Assembly: GCA_963761755.1 (NCBI GenBank)
Contig: CAVXIC010000011.1
Location: 370,161 to 434,160 of the forward strand
Direction: 5' to 3'
From: CAJXVA01 sp963761755
GTDB taxonomy: Bacteria > Myxococcota_A > Polyangia > Nannocystales > Nannocystaceae
Length of the DNA: 64,000 bases
Positions 36,383 to 44,889 of the stretch are shown piece by piece. The stretch's first letter is position 1. Each line of letters begins with the position of its first letter. The notes beneath the pieces were generated by a model, which was given only the letters and a program-made list of their open reading frames with translations, was not told the origin of the DNA and made no database searches. The translations under genes were made by a program, and so were the position numbers.

Positions 36383-36432
36383 GAGATCTCCTTTTGCGAG
36401 ATCTCCGGTGGAACGCGAACCGTGGAGATCTC
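36383..36432. promoter_or_regulatory. Three copies of the palindrome GAGATCTC
   Basis: The octamer GAGATCTC occurs at 36383-36390, 36398-36405 and 36425-36432, spaced 15 and 27 bases apart. Each is its own reverse complement, so they can form a dimer-binding operator array. They lie in the gap before the tiny gene at 36589 and downstream of the lipoprotein gene. Chance occurrence of three in 50 bases is very low at this base composition, but the binding protein is unknown. Confidence 0.5.
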
Positions 36433-36588
36433 GCCCATCCGAAGGCGATCCGGGGCGATCCCGGGATCTGATCACCGATCTTCCTTTCAGCGCTTCGAAG
36501 TCGATCCCTGAAAACACTACGGAATCGCCGAACCACCTGAACGAACCGCGTCTAGCGTCGGCCGGAGTGCACCGCTAGATCCAAGGGC

Positions 36589-36765
36589 ATGCATCTGACG
36601 ACGCTGGTCGAACTCCTCGAGCGTGACGTGGGCAGCAGCGCTTCCACGCGAGCCAAGCTTTCCGAGCTACTCGCCGAGCGGGGCGACAGTCGCGGGGCGG
36701 CGATGCAGTCGCGTATGGCCGGGCGTATGGCCAAAGCGGGCCATGCTCGGAAGGCCGGCGAGTAG
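36589..36765 (+). CDS. Possible 58-residue small protein
   Basis: ATG at 36589 to TAG at 36763-36765, read directly from the sequence. The peptide starts MHLTTLVELLERDVG and ends in a Met/Arg/Gly/Ala-rich helix. The upstream AAGGGC gives a weak ribosome-binding site. The first half looks like an amphipathic helix. It is convergent with the P450 gene (8 bases between stops) and lies downstream of the GAGATCTC palindromes. It could be a real small protein or chance. Confidence 0.3.
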   Translation: MHLTTLVELLERDVGSSASTRAKLSELLAERGDSRGAAMQSRMAGRMAKAGHARKAGE

Positions 36766-36773
36766 GGGACGCT

Positions 36774-37940
36774 TCAGCAGCGCAGCCGGAAGTCGCGGAG
36801 CTCGTAGGCCTCGATCGCCGGGTTGATGCTCAGGGTCGGAGCCCGCTCCACGCGAAGCGATTCGATCGCGAGCAGCTTGCTGAGAAAGATCTCGGATTCC
36901 TGGATCGCGACGAACTCGCCAGGACACCGGTGATGCCCCGCGCCAAAGCTGTAGATCGGCTGTCGATGGGACCCGAGGTCGCGGTCTGGGCAGGTTTGGT
37001 CAGGGGTCTCGCCGACGACGCGCTCGTCGGCATTGATCGCGTAGACGTCCACCTCGAGGTGCGCGCCCGCAGGAATGTCGACGTGCCCGTCATCGGTCGA
37101 GATCCTGATGTCCTCGCTCGCACGCCGATGCAGATTACCAACGATGGGCTCGAGCCGGAGGACCTCGTACAGGACGCGGCGTCGCTGGTCCTCGTCGCCG
37201 TCGACGAACTGGGTGCGCAGCTCGGGGTCTTCGTGAAAGTGCCACATGCATGCGCTGATGAACTCGCGCGTGGTGACCATCCCCGCCACCCCGTACATCA
37301 GGCACTCGGCGAGCATCTCGAGGGGGCCATAGTCGAGTTCGACCAGGTGCGAGATGAGGTCCGCCTTGGGCGTCCGCCTGCGCGCCGCGACGGCGGGTCG
37401 AATGTCCCGCCAGTACAGGTTGAGCAAGCGGGTCTGCCCCAGGACCCGCTGTGCCAGGGTGCGAAGGCGTCGGCCCGAGACCGGTTCGCGCACGATGGTT
37501 GCATCGAGTCGCCGCTCGAGTCCGTCGATGTCACCCTCGGTCAGGCCGACGATGTGGCTCGCGACGTGCGCGGCCATCCGCAGGGTCATACGGCTGAGGT
37601 CGGCCTCTCCGCGGCGTCGAAAGTCGGCCATGATGTCGTCGGCATAGCCCGTCATCAGCGCGCGGTAGCCTTCGGTGGCCCGGGGCGTGAAGAAGCGAGC
37701 GGTGTTCGTCCGCATGCGACGGTGTTGCTTGCCCTCGAGGAACAAGATGGGGGGCCGCACCTTCTTGGGCATCTGATGCACCAGGTCGGCGTTGAAGCCC
37801 GCTTGGCGCACGGCGTCCCGCTTGCGCAGGACCTGCTCGGCAACGTCGAGCGCGGCGATCCTCCAGCGTCCGTCCGGTTGCTGCTCCACGCCGCGATGAA
37901 CGGGACATTGCCGGCCCCCGAGAGTCAAACGCCTCGCCAC
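36774..37940 (-). CDS. Cytochrome P450
   Basis: Heme-thiolate monooxygenase of about 388 residues. Family blocks are present: the K-helix Glu-x-x-Arg in YEVLRLEP, the I-helix region with paired Thr (GVAGMVTTREF, where the usual acid before TT is Val-Thr), and the Cys ligand in FGAGHHRCPGEF. The N-terminal CPVHRGVEQQPDG block is typical of bacterial P450s of this group. The GTG at 37940 is chosen since that block begins soon after; no good ATG is in frame. No redox partner gene is adjacent. It lies next to a decayed MFS transporter, so a former tailoring/export pair is plausible. The substrate is unknown. Confidence 0.85.
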   Translation of the reverse strand: MARRLTLGGRQCPVHRGVEQQPDGRWRIAALDVAEQVLRKRDAVRQAGFNADLVHQMPKKVRPPILFLEGKQHRRMRTNTARFFTPRATEGYRALMTGYADDIMADFRRRGEADLSRMTLRMAAHVASHIVGLTEGDIDGLERRLDATIVREPVSGRRLRTLAQRVLGQTRLLNLYWRDIRPAVAARRRTPKADLISHLVELDYGPLEMLAECLMYGVAGMVTTREFISACMWHFHEDPELRTQFVDGDEDQRRRVLYEVLRLEPIVGNLHRRASEDIRISTDDGHVDIPAGAHLEVDVYAINADERVVGETPDQTCPDRDLGSHRQPIYSFGAGHHRCPGEFVAIQESEIFLSKLLAIESLRVERAPTLSINPAIEAYELRDFRLRC

Positions 37941-38080
37941 GGCACATGGATGGCACCGTCCTCTCAGCGACGCAAGCCGTGCTGGCCGGGTGCGCGATCG
38001 CGGTGCCTCAGCAGGCGTTCCGCGGGCCCGGTGCCGCAGCACTTCAGGATCCGCCCGCTCATGGCTCGCGGCGCAGAAGG

Positions 38081-38400
38081 TCAGCACGCGCCACCGGGGA
38101 GCGCTCGCCTGGCGCTGCGTCGCGACGCGATGAAGTTCGCGCACAGGATCGTGGAGGGCACGTCACCGGCAAAGAGCCACCGGAACGACGTGGCGGCCAG
38201 CAGTCCACCAAGCAGAGGGCCGAGGCCCATGCCGATGTTGATGCAGATGTCGTTGACGGTGTACGCCAGCTGCGACGCCTCCGGATGCGATGACCCGGCC
38301 GGTGCTCGACGAGGACAGGCCACGGTCCACGGAGAGGTAGAGCGTCAGGTACGGGACGACGAAGGTGCCCAGCCGCGTCTCGACCGTGCCCGCGTAGAGG
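38081..38400 (-). pseudogene. Remnant of an MFS transporter
   Basis: Two pieces of one transporter are seen on the minus strand. The first (TRLGTFVVPYLTLYLSVDRG, near 38290-38400) resembles the start of a major-facilitator protein. The second (YTVNDICINIGMGLGPLLGG, near 38110-38290) resembles a middle helix pair. They are in different frames, and everything between them in a full transporter (several helices) is missing, as are later helices. This is therefore a true deletion remnant, not a one-base error. It abuts the anti-sigma gene (38407) and the P450 start, and base composition is like the neighbours. Confidence 0.6.
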
Positions 38401-38406
38401 GGACAC

Positions 38407-39138
38407 TCACAGGCGAATCTTGTCGAGCGCTCGCGGCTCGTCCAGCGGCGTGATCTCGTACAGGACGTGGTCGCCCAGCTCGCGCCGAAAGATGCGGTAG
38501 CCGCTGCCCGCGGGCAGCACGGGGTGCGGGTCGGTCCACGGCCGCTCGATGCAGACGATCGCGCGGTTGCCCCCGGGCTCGAGCTGAACGAGCAGCGCAC
38601 GGTCGGCGGGCAGGTCGAAATCGGCGCAGTCGGTGCTGGTGTCTCCCCCACACTCGCCGAGCTGCCGGACCGACGGACTCGGTAGCAGCTGCGGGTACCG
38701 TGCATCGGTGCCGCAGACCTCGGGCGGCGGGGTGAGGGAGCAGTCGGTCTCGTCGGCCGCGAACCCGTCCCCACGGCGCAGGAACCCCTCGAGCTGGGCG
38801 CCCGCCCGCAGGGCGTTCGTCGGCGGTACGACGACCTCGGGATCCAGGGTCTCCGCGACCGGGCGCCCGGTGGCGGTCGTCGGGTCCGGCGACCAGGGGC
38901 GCATCAGCAGCAGCAGCACGGCCGCAGCGACGGCGAGTGCCACGGTGAGGACCAGCGGCCAGGTGGGCGTGCGCTCGGGCGGTGCCGGTGCGAGCGGCAC
39001 CGCCACCGGGTGCGCCTGCTGGCGAGCCATGCGTTCCGCCTCGGATGCGATCTGCTGCTCGAGCGCATCCAGAGACGGCGGGGAGAACTGACGACGCAGG
39101 GACGCGGCGATCGGATCGAAGTCGATGGGGTCGCTCAT
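38407..39138 (-). CDS. Anti-sigma-like single-pass membrane protein (pair 1)
   Basis: A 243-residue protein: N-terminal cytoplasmic part of about 60 residues (MSDPIDFDPIAAS), one membrane segment (TWPLVLTVALAVAAAVLLLL, about residues 67-86) and an exported domain of about 155 residues with four or more Cys, including a CGGDTSTDC cluster. The start ATG 39138 overlaps the sigma factor stop by four bases. This arrangement is that of ECF sigma factor plus membrane anti-sigma partner. There is no zinc-binding HXXXCXXC anti-sigma motif, so it is not a ZAS-type protein, and regulation may depend on the exported domain. Confidence 0.75.
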   Translation of the reverse strand: MSDPIDFDPIAASLRRQFSPPSLDALEQQIASEAERMARQQAHPVAVPLAPAPPERTPTWPLVLTVALAVAAAVLLLLMRPWSPDPTTATGRPVAETLDPEVVVPPTNALRAGAQLEGFLRRGDGFAADETDCSLTPPPEVCGTDARYPQLLPSPSVRQLGECGGDTSTDCADFDLPADRALLVQLEPGGNRAIVCIERPWTDPHPVLPAGSGYRIFRRELGDHVLYEITPLDEPRALDKIRL

Positions 39139-39692
39139 TGCACCGCCTCCTTGGGATCCGTGCAGGGTTGGGGCTCCAGCAGCGCTCTCATCTTGGCGCG
39201 CCCCCGGGAGACGTGGCTCATCGCGGTGCCCGCGGGCATGTCCAGGACGTCGGCGATCTCGGCATACTCGAGCTCGACCACGGTCTTGAGCAGCAAGCAG
39301 GTCCGCTGTGCCTCGGTGAGCGAGGCCAGGGCCTGCGCGACGTGGCGGTCGAACATGGTCTGTGGGTCCGACGGATGCGCGGAGGGCTGCGGCACAAGCA
39401 CATCTGCGTCGGCATCGAGGGCCCTGCGTCGACGCTCTCGCTTGCGGCGTCCGTTGAGCGCCAAGTACCGCACGTACTGGCCCATCCACGCGGTGAAGCT
39501 GGAGCCGGGCCGAAACGTGTCGAGCTTGCCCAGGGCGAGCAGGGCGGCCTCTTGCACGACGTCCTCGCCATGCTCGCGATCCCCGAGCACGCCGACGGCG
39601 ACGCACCACAGGACCCGCGAGGACGCGCGAAACAGGGTCGCGAACTGCGCGGGTGTGAGCGGGCCGGCAGGGCTGGAGTCGAAGGCAGGCAT
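39135..39692 (-). CDS. ECF-type RNA polymerase sigma factor (pair 1)
   Basis: A 185-residue sigma-70-family ECF factor. Region 2 is at about 20-85 (DVVQEAALLALGKLDTF, WMGQYVRYLALN) and region 4 at about 115-170 (LTEAQRTCLLLKTVVELEYAEIA and the MPAGTAMSHVSRGR helix-turn-helix). It lacks region 3. It is co-transcribed with the anti-sigma-like gene downstream. The promoter region upstream (39693-39952) also serves the divergent gene at 39953. The target regulon is unknown; the divergent membrane protein is the nearest candidate. Confidence 0.9.
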   Translation of the reverse strand: MPAFDSSPAGPLTPAQFATLFRASSRVLWCVAVGVLGDREHGEDVVQEAALLALGKLDTFRPGSSFTAWMGQYVRYLALNGRRKRERRRRALDADADVLVPQPSAHPSDPQTMFDRHVAQALASLTEAQRTCLLLKTVVELEYAEIADVLDMPAGTAMSHVSRGRAKMRALLEPQPCTDPKEAVQ

Positions 39693-39952
39693 GCGGGACG
39701 CAGCGCGTGGATCCTGTCATGTCGCGAGGCGCTGCGGGTCTTGCAGCGGCGAGGTCTTCCGCCGTCGAGCCCAGCCAACCCCCAAAGACGTAAGCAGGCA
39801 CTTATGTGCTCTCCTCCAGACCGGGTTACTCCGCCGCCCCTGGTCTCTCATCCGTCCCGCGCGACTTTGTAGTCGACGAACGCTCATCGTTGGCTAGAAA
39901 CCCCAGGAGTGCGTGCATCGGTCCAGGTTCGGGTGGAGTCGGGGCCTCGTCG

Positions 39953-40684
39953 ATGATGGGCGCTGCGCTCTGCGTGGCGGCGGTCCTCGTCGGCTCGCAG
40001 CCCGCCGTCGATGAGTCTCCCCCGGCCGATCCCGGAAGCCGTCCCCAGACCCATCCCGGCATCCGGATGGTCGACGCGCGCATCGATGACGCTCGTCGGG
40101 TTCGCTTCTTCCGGAACGGGGTGCAGGTCGCGCTCGGAGCGTCGCAGCTGGCGCTGGGAGGCTACGCGCTGAGCATTGACGGGAGCAAGGCGGTTCGGCG
40201 GACCGGCATCAAGCAGGTGGCCTCTGGCGGCGTCGCTGTCGCGGTCGGTGGCGTGTTCTTGTTCCTGCCGTCCTCGTTGGAGCGCCTGACGGAGGATCCC
40301 GAGTACGAAGCCCTGCGACGCGCACCGAGCGACCCGGACGCGGTTCGAGGCTTCGAACGGAGGTTCGAGTCGCGAGCTCGTCAGGCTCGAATCCTCCGGT
40401 ACCTCTCCGCGGCAGGCTATCTGACCGCCGGCGTCGTGGTCACCACGTGGGGCGGCGTCTCCTTGGCACTCGAACAGCCCAACGGCCGAGATGACGGTCG
40501 TGTCTGGGGGCTCGCCACCATCAACTCCGGCCTGCTCCTGATGGCCGGCGGGGTGCTCGACTTCCTGATCCGCTCGCCCATCGAGCGTACGCTCCAGGAC
40601 TACCGCGGCGAGCGACCCGCCCCTCGCGTCGTGGTGTCCGTCCGGCCCGGTCTGCGAGGTTGCGCGTTCTCGCTGCAGTTCTGA
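39953..40684 (+). CDS. Multi-pass membrane protein, unknown
   Basis: A 243-residue protein starting MMGAALCVAAVLVGSQ, which looks like a signal sequence. Hydrophobic segments follow near residues 50-70, 85-108, 150-175 and 185-210, with a loop of charged residues between the middle pair (SLERLTEDPEYEALRR). A longer start at 39806 would add 49 residues of low-quality sequence. It is divergent from the ECF sigma gene and convergent with a lipoprotein gene with an 85-base tail overlap. No family recognised. Confidence 0.65.
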   Translation: MMGAALCVAAVLVGSQPAVDESPPADPGSRPQTHPGIRMVDARIDDARRVRFFRNGVQVALGASQLALGGYALSIDGSKAVRRTGIKQVASGGVAVAVGGVFLFLPSSLERLTEDPEYEALRRAPSDPDAVRGFERRFESRARQARILRYLSAAGYLTAGVVVTTWGGVSLALEQPNGRDDGRVWGLATINSGLLLMAGGVLDFLIRSPIERTLQDYRGERPAPRVVVSVRPGLRGCAFSLQF

Positions 40685-41757
40685 GCGAGATCCCCCGCCG
40701 CAGGCTCGAGCGTACCGACCTCGCCAGTCACGCGAGGGTCAATCCTACGGAGGTCTTTCGTCCAGCGCCCGGGGCTCGCTAGGTGAGGCGGCAAGAAGGG
40801 CGCGCATACGGACGCCGCCGCCCCCACGACCGATACGCCGAGCCCGCCTGAGAGCTGCTCGAGCCGACCGGTGTCGAGATCCACGGCATGCAGGTTCGAC
40901 CCATCGGAGCCACCGGTGACCAGCCACGCTCGGCCTTCCCACTGCGTGAACGCCCATGGCGACCCCGTTTCGAGTGCCACCGGGAGGACGTGCTCGAAGG
41001 CGACGCCCTCGACGTCGATCTCCACGATGTGGGCGGCGTTGGTGTAGAAGCCGAGCAGTCGGCCATCTCCGGTTCCCACGAGATCGGCCAGTTGGTAGTA
41101 CTCGTTGGGAACGACCGGCAGCTTTCCGAGTCGCTGAAGCTCGATGGTGTCGAGATTGAGCTCGTTGAGCTCCAGCGGAAAGGACGCGTAGTCCGTCCCT
41201 TCCAGAGCCTCGTTGGGCAACGACCCCGTGACCAGGCGTTCGCCGCCGTCGACAGTACCGACGAAGGCCAACGCCTGCATCCCGACACGTGGTGGCGCGA
41301 CGAACGCCGTGCGACTGCATTCGAGCGTCTGCGGATCGATCGTCACGACGATCTCGCCGACATCGGGGTCGAACATCGACGACCAGAGCACGCCGTCTTG
41401 GGAGAGCGTCATGGCTCGGGGCGCAGCTCCGCAGTCGAGCGCCCCGAGGTCGGTAACGGCGAGCGTGTCGGGCTCCAGTCGGTGCAGGCTTCCGGTGGGG
41501 AGCCCCTCATCCACCGTGCCCTCGCCGAGCAGGTAGATCAGGCTCGACGCTTCCTCGGTGCACAGGCGGGGCCCAGGCCCCGAAGCACCACCGGTGCTGC
41601 TCGAGGAGTCGCCTACATCCACGCCACCCCCGGTCGAGGCGTCAGGGGACTCCATCTGGCCCGAGCTTTGCGACCCAACCATCTCCGTGCGCGGGCCGTC
41701 CGCGCATGCCGGGAGCAGAAAGCAGAGCGCGAGGGAGCCACAGACGAGACGCATCAA
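40600..41757 (-). CDS. Predicted lipoprotein, beta-propeller-like repeat protein
   Basis: A 385-residue protein with signal peptide and lipobox (FLLPACADG). A Ser/Thr/Gly linker at about 20-60 precedes a domain with repeated strand patterns such as SSLIYLLGEG, LVTGSLPNE and WLVTGGSDGSN, spaced like propeller blades. It resembles the many myxobacterial lipoproteins with a linker followed by a propeller, function unknown. The last 60 codons (after VCAPFLPPHLA) turn Arg/Thr rich and overlap the convergent gene's end; a small indel may have extended the frame. Only the part to about residue 325 is well supported. Confidence 0.65.
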   Translation of the reverse strand: MMRLVCGSLALCFLLPACADGPRTEMVGSQSSGQMESPDASTGGGVDVGDSSSSTGGASGPGPRLCTEEASSLIYLLGEGTVDEGLPTGSLHRLEPDTLAVTDLGALDCGAAPRAMTLSQDGVLWSSMFDPDVGEIVVTIDPQTLECSRTAFVAPPRVGMQALAFVGTVDGGERLVTGSLPNEALEGTDYASFPLELNELNLDTIELQRLGKLPVVPNEYYQLADLVGTGDGRLLGFYTNAAHIVEIDVEGVAFEHVLPVALETGSPWAFTQWEGRAWLVTGGSDGSNLHAVDLDTGRLEQLSGGLGVSVVGAAASVCAPFLPPHLASPGRWTKDLRRIDPRVTGEVGTLEPAAGDLAQNCSENAQPRRPGRTDTTTRGAGRSPR

Positions 41758-41763
41758 ACAAGG

Positions 41764-44700
41764 TCATGTCTTCAGAGGGAAGACTTTTGCGCGGCGCCGG
41801 AAGGTTTTCCGCTCTGCACGACTCAGCCTCGCCATTCCCCCACCCATGAAGCACTGCTTCCCGGTACCGCGCTCGCCGTCGGAGCGCCAGTCCCGGACAT
41901 GAGGGGCCTCCCGTCTACCCGCGTGTCGGCGCTCTCGCCGAGGATCGGTCGGCGCCCGGTTGCGGTGGGGCGCAGCTGAGTCTCGAGCAGCGTCGCGGTG
42001 GCGGGAGGCTCGAGGCCGGTCAGGCCGGCGCGACCGTCGGGCCAGCGCCCACGCGGCCAGACCGAGCCCGGCGAGGAAGGCCCCTGCGGCGCCGATCGTC
42101 CGGGCAGACGGACGCTCAGGCTCGCCCGGGGGCACGCCGGCATGGGGTTGCGTGGCCCGGCCGCCGGGGAAGGGGACCAGCGCTCCATCTCCGAGAACGA
42201 TGGCGCCGGCCCACACCGAGCTCGGGACGCCATCGTCGGCGAGCGCTGCCTGGGCTCGCGCGAGCGCCGAAGCCACGGGCTGGCCTCGGTCGAGCTCGAC
42301 GTAGAAGCGCTCGAACAGCCGCAGCGCATCATCGTCGGGAAGCGGCCACAGCGTTCCGACGACGGTCGTCGCACCTTCGGAGAGCAGCGCGTGCGCCAGC
42401 CCCAGGACGCCCTCGCCGCCCAGGACCTGACCACCGGCGCTCTGGCACGCGGAGAGCACCACCAGCTTACCGTCCAGCCGCAGTCGCGAGATGTCGCGAG
42501 GCTGCAGCAGTCCGTCGGCGTCGCCCGGAGCCAAGACGATCGCCGAGCGTCCCGGGTTCGCCTCGTCGACGATCGCATGGGTCGCGAAGTGCAGCACGCC
42601 GTACGGGCCCAGGTCCGTCTCGAGCAGAACGGTCTCGGTCGCCTCATCCCCAAGCCGTACGAGGTCTCCGGGAGCATGCGCCACGCGCCGGGCTTCCTCT
42701 CGCGCATGCGGCAGCGGCCGAAGCGGGAGTACGTCGGCGCCCAGGGGAGCAAAGATCGACTGCGGGGCGGGGGGGCGCTCCAGCGGATCGGCGAACGCGA
42801 GCACCGAGCGCGGCCTTGCGCCAACGTCGGGAGCATCGCGGCGGATGTCCCGCAGGACGGTCGCGGAGGGGGCGATGGCGAGGTCGTAGTGCTCGACCAG
42901 CAGTCGCCCGTCGTCGGGGTCTCGCATCGCGGCGAATGGGACCGTGTGGAGCTGATCGTCGAGCAGCAGCGTCAGCTGGTGGGGAGGACGGGGCAGGGCC
43001 TGGAGCGGCTCGTGGACCAGTTGCCGCCCGAGCGCTTCCGCAGCGGCACGCACCTCGTCTCCGAGGCCCTGCTCCATCGCGGGACCGAACATCTCCAGGG
43101 ACGGCAGGAGTGCGGACCGGGCGGGAAGACGAGCGGCGTGGATGCGGTCTGTGGTGATGACCACGACCCACGATCCGCGCGCCTGGTCCTGCGCGAAGTC
43201 GAACTGACCGCCAAGCTGGTACGAGAGCAACGCTTCGTCAGGGCCCAGGACGCTCGAGAGCTCGAGGACGGAGACGAGGCCTTCATCGGTCAGCACCGAG
43301 GTTTGCCCGGCGAGATGCTCGAGCTCTTCACGCTCCAGCGCCACGAGCTCCTCGTGGGCGGCCACGCGCAAGTCCGGGGCAAGCGCCGAGATGCGGAGAC
43401 GCCGCTGGGTCTGGGTGATCGCGTCCCGAATGGCCTGGGTATTCGGACCGGTCGCGGTGGACGCGGCTGTCTCTCGAAGCACCCGGGCTCGGTAGCGCTC
43501 GCTCACCCTGAATGCGGCGGCCAGGGCTCCGTCGGCGGCGACGGTGGCGGGCTCGACCACCGTGCCATCCGCCCGCTCCAGCAGGTGGGCGACGTAGCTC
43601 TTGAAGACCTCGCCTTGCCGCGCGAGAAGTTCAGCCCGACCCTGAGGGTTGGCCTGCATCGACCGGACGTCCTCGAAGGTGCGACAGCTCGACTCGTGCG
43701 CAGCCGTGGCGACGCTGAGCTCCCCGACACGCCAGGCGATCTCCGCTTCGAGCATCGCGGTGATGGTGAGGAGGTCGGTCTGAGTGCTCTGTTGGGCGAG
43801 CCTTCGCGCGTCATCGGCGAGCGAGCGTAGCTCGGCACGCGTCGCGTCGTCGATCGCCCCCGGGCGCCGCAGCAACCCCCTTGCAAGGCCGAATCGCGCA
43901 TCGACCTCGAGGCGTGGGTCTCCAAAGAGGGCGCCTTCCGCAAGGCTCTTGCGAGCGAGCGACTCCGCCTCGTCGAGCGCACCGGTGTCGACCAGCGCGT
44001 CCGCCAACAGCTGCTGGAGGCTCAGCCTCGCACCGGTGTTCTCGGCCGCCGTGGCGAGTGACAGCGCGCGCCGGGTGTCCTCGATGAACACCGGGCCTGC
44101 AGGTCGACCGGCCTCGAACCGAAGGCTCCGGCGCTGCAAGAGCGCGTTGTACTCGGCCGCGGCCTGGACATAGGTGTCTCCGGCCTCGGCCGCGAGCTTG
44201 ACGAGCCGCGTTGCCAGGTCGTGCGCGGCGTGCAGCTTGCCGAGGTGTTGGGCGACGGATGCCGCCGCATTGAGCCACATCACCTTGGCTTGATGGCTGC
44301 CCTCGGGGAACAAGAGCGGCTCGACGTCTGCCAGCTTTCGCTCGGCCCGTCCAAGGTCGCCTTGGGTGCGCAGATCGTGTCGGACGGACTCGACGGCAAC
44401 CGCCGCGATCCACTTCGGTTCGTCGAGGACTCGGGCGGCTTCGGCCGCAGCCTCCAGCGCCGCGGCCCCGCGCTCCGGTTCCCCGACGACGCGGTACCGA
44501 TGCGCCATGTTGAGCAGCGTCAGGACCTGGGCGAGGTGGTCCTCCCCGGCTTCGAGGGCCTCGAGGGCGTCCTGGTACAGCGCCAAGCCGGCGTTCGAGT
44601 CGCGCTCGGCGACGATGTTCGCGAGGGTGAGCAGCGCGTAGCCCCGTGGCCGCGGCGCGTCGAGAACCGCGGCGTTCCCGGTCATGGCGGCGCGCAGGCT

Positions 44701-44889
44701 CGCCTCTGCCTTCGCCCACGCCACGCCCGCGCGCGCGGACCGGTAGAAGCAGCCCCAAGACTCGCGATTGCGTGGCTGGGCCTGGACCTCACGGTGACAC
44801 TTCGCCAACGTTGGTGCACCCCAGGCGAGCGCCGGAGCGAACGTGAGCAGCCCGAACGTGGCGAGGCTCAGCCCGCGGGCGCCCGCCAT
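41764..44889 (-). CDS. TPR-CHAT protein (caspase-like HetF/Tad domain), ECF-linked
   Basis: This is a 1041-residue protein. An N-terminal hydrophobic segment or signal (MAGARGLSLATFGLLTF) is followed by tandem TPR repeats from about residue 40 to 500, a linker, then a CHAT domain (about 560-940) of the caspase-like family. The dyad is His771 in HFATHAIVD and Cys815 in VVLSACQSAGG. A membrane-like helix (GAFLAGLGLAAWAL) follows at about 970. The start ATG 44889 shares a base with the anti-sigma stop (TGATG), so it is translated with that gene. The Arg-rich tail after the last helix (about 70 codons) looks unlike the rest and may be over-extended by an indel. Confidence 0.88.
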   Translation of the reverse strand: MAGARGLSLATFGLLTFAPALAWGAPTLAKCHREVQAQPRNRESWGCFYRSARAGVAWAKAEASLRAAMTGNAAVLDAPRPRGYALLTLANIVAERDSNAGLALYQDALEALEAGEDHLAQVLTLLNMAHRYRVVGEPERGAAALEAAAEAARVLDEPKWIAAVAVESVRHDLRTQGDLGRAERKLADVEPLLFPEGSHQAKVMWLNAAASVAQHLGKLHAAHDLATRLVKLAAEAGDTYVQAAAEYNALLQRRSLRFEAGRPAGPVFIEDTRRALSLATAAENTGARLSLQQLLADALVDTGALDEAESLARKSLAEGALFGDPRLEVDARFGLARGLLRRPGAIDDATRAELRSLADDARRLAQQSTQTDLLTITAMLEAEIAWRVGELSVATAAHESSCRTFEDVRSMQANPQGRAELLARQGEVFKSYVAHLLERADGTVVEPATVAADGALAAAFRVSERYRARVLRETAASTATGPNTQAIRDAITQTQRRLRISALAPDLRVAAHEELVALEREELEHLAGQTSVLTDEGLVSVLELSSVLGPDEALLSYQLGGQFDFAQDQARGSWVVVITTDRIHAARLPARSALLPSLEMFGPAMEQGLGDEVRAAAEALGRQLVHEPLQALPRPPHQLTLLLDDQLHTVPFAAMRDPDDGRLLVEHYDLAIAPSATVLRDIRRDAPDVGARPRSVLAFADPLERPPAPQSIFAPLGADVLPLRPLPHAREEARRVAHAPGDLVRLGDEATETVLLETDLGPYGVLHFATHAIVDEANPGRSAIVLAPGDADGLLQPRDISRLRLDGKLVVLSACQSAGGQVLGGEGVLGLAHALLSEGATTVVGTLWPLPDDDALRLFERFYVELDRGQPVASALARAQAALADDGVPSSVWAGAIVLGDGALVPFPGGRATQPHAGVPPGEPERPSARTIGAAGAFLAGLGLAAWALARRSRRPDRPRASRHRDAARDSAAPHRNRAPTDPRRERRHAGRREAPHVRDWRSDGERGTGKQCFMGGGMARLSRAERKTFRRRAKVFPLKT

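Noticed and set aside
41764..44889. Type of gasdermin-CHAT cell-death system
   Set aside because: No gasdermin-like or pore-forming gene is adjacent; the neighbours are an ECF sigma factor and anti-sigma protein.
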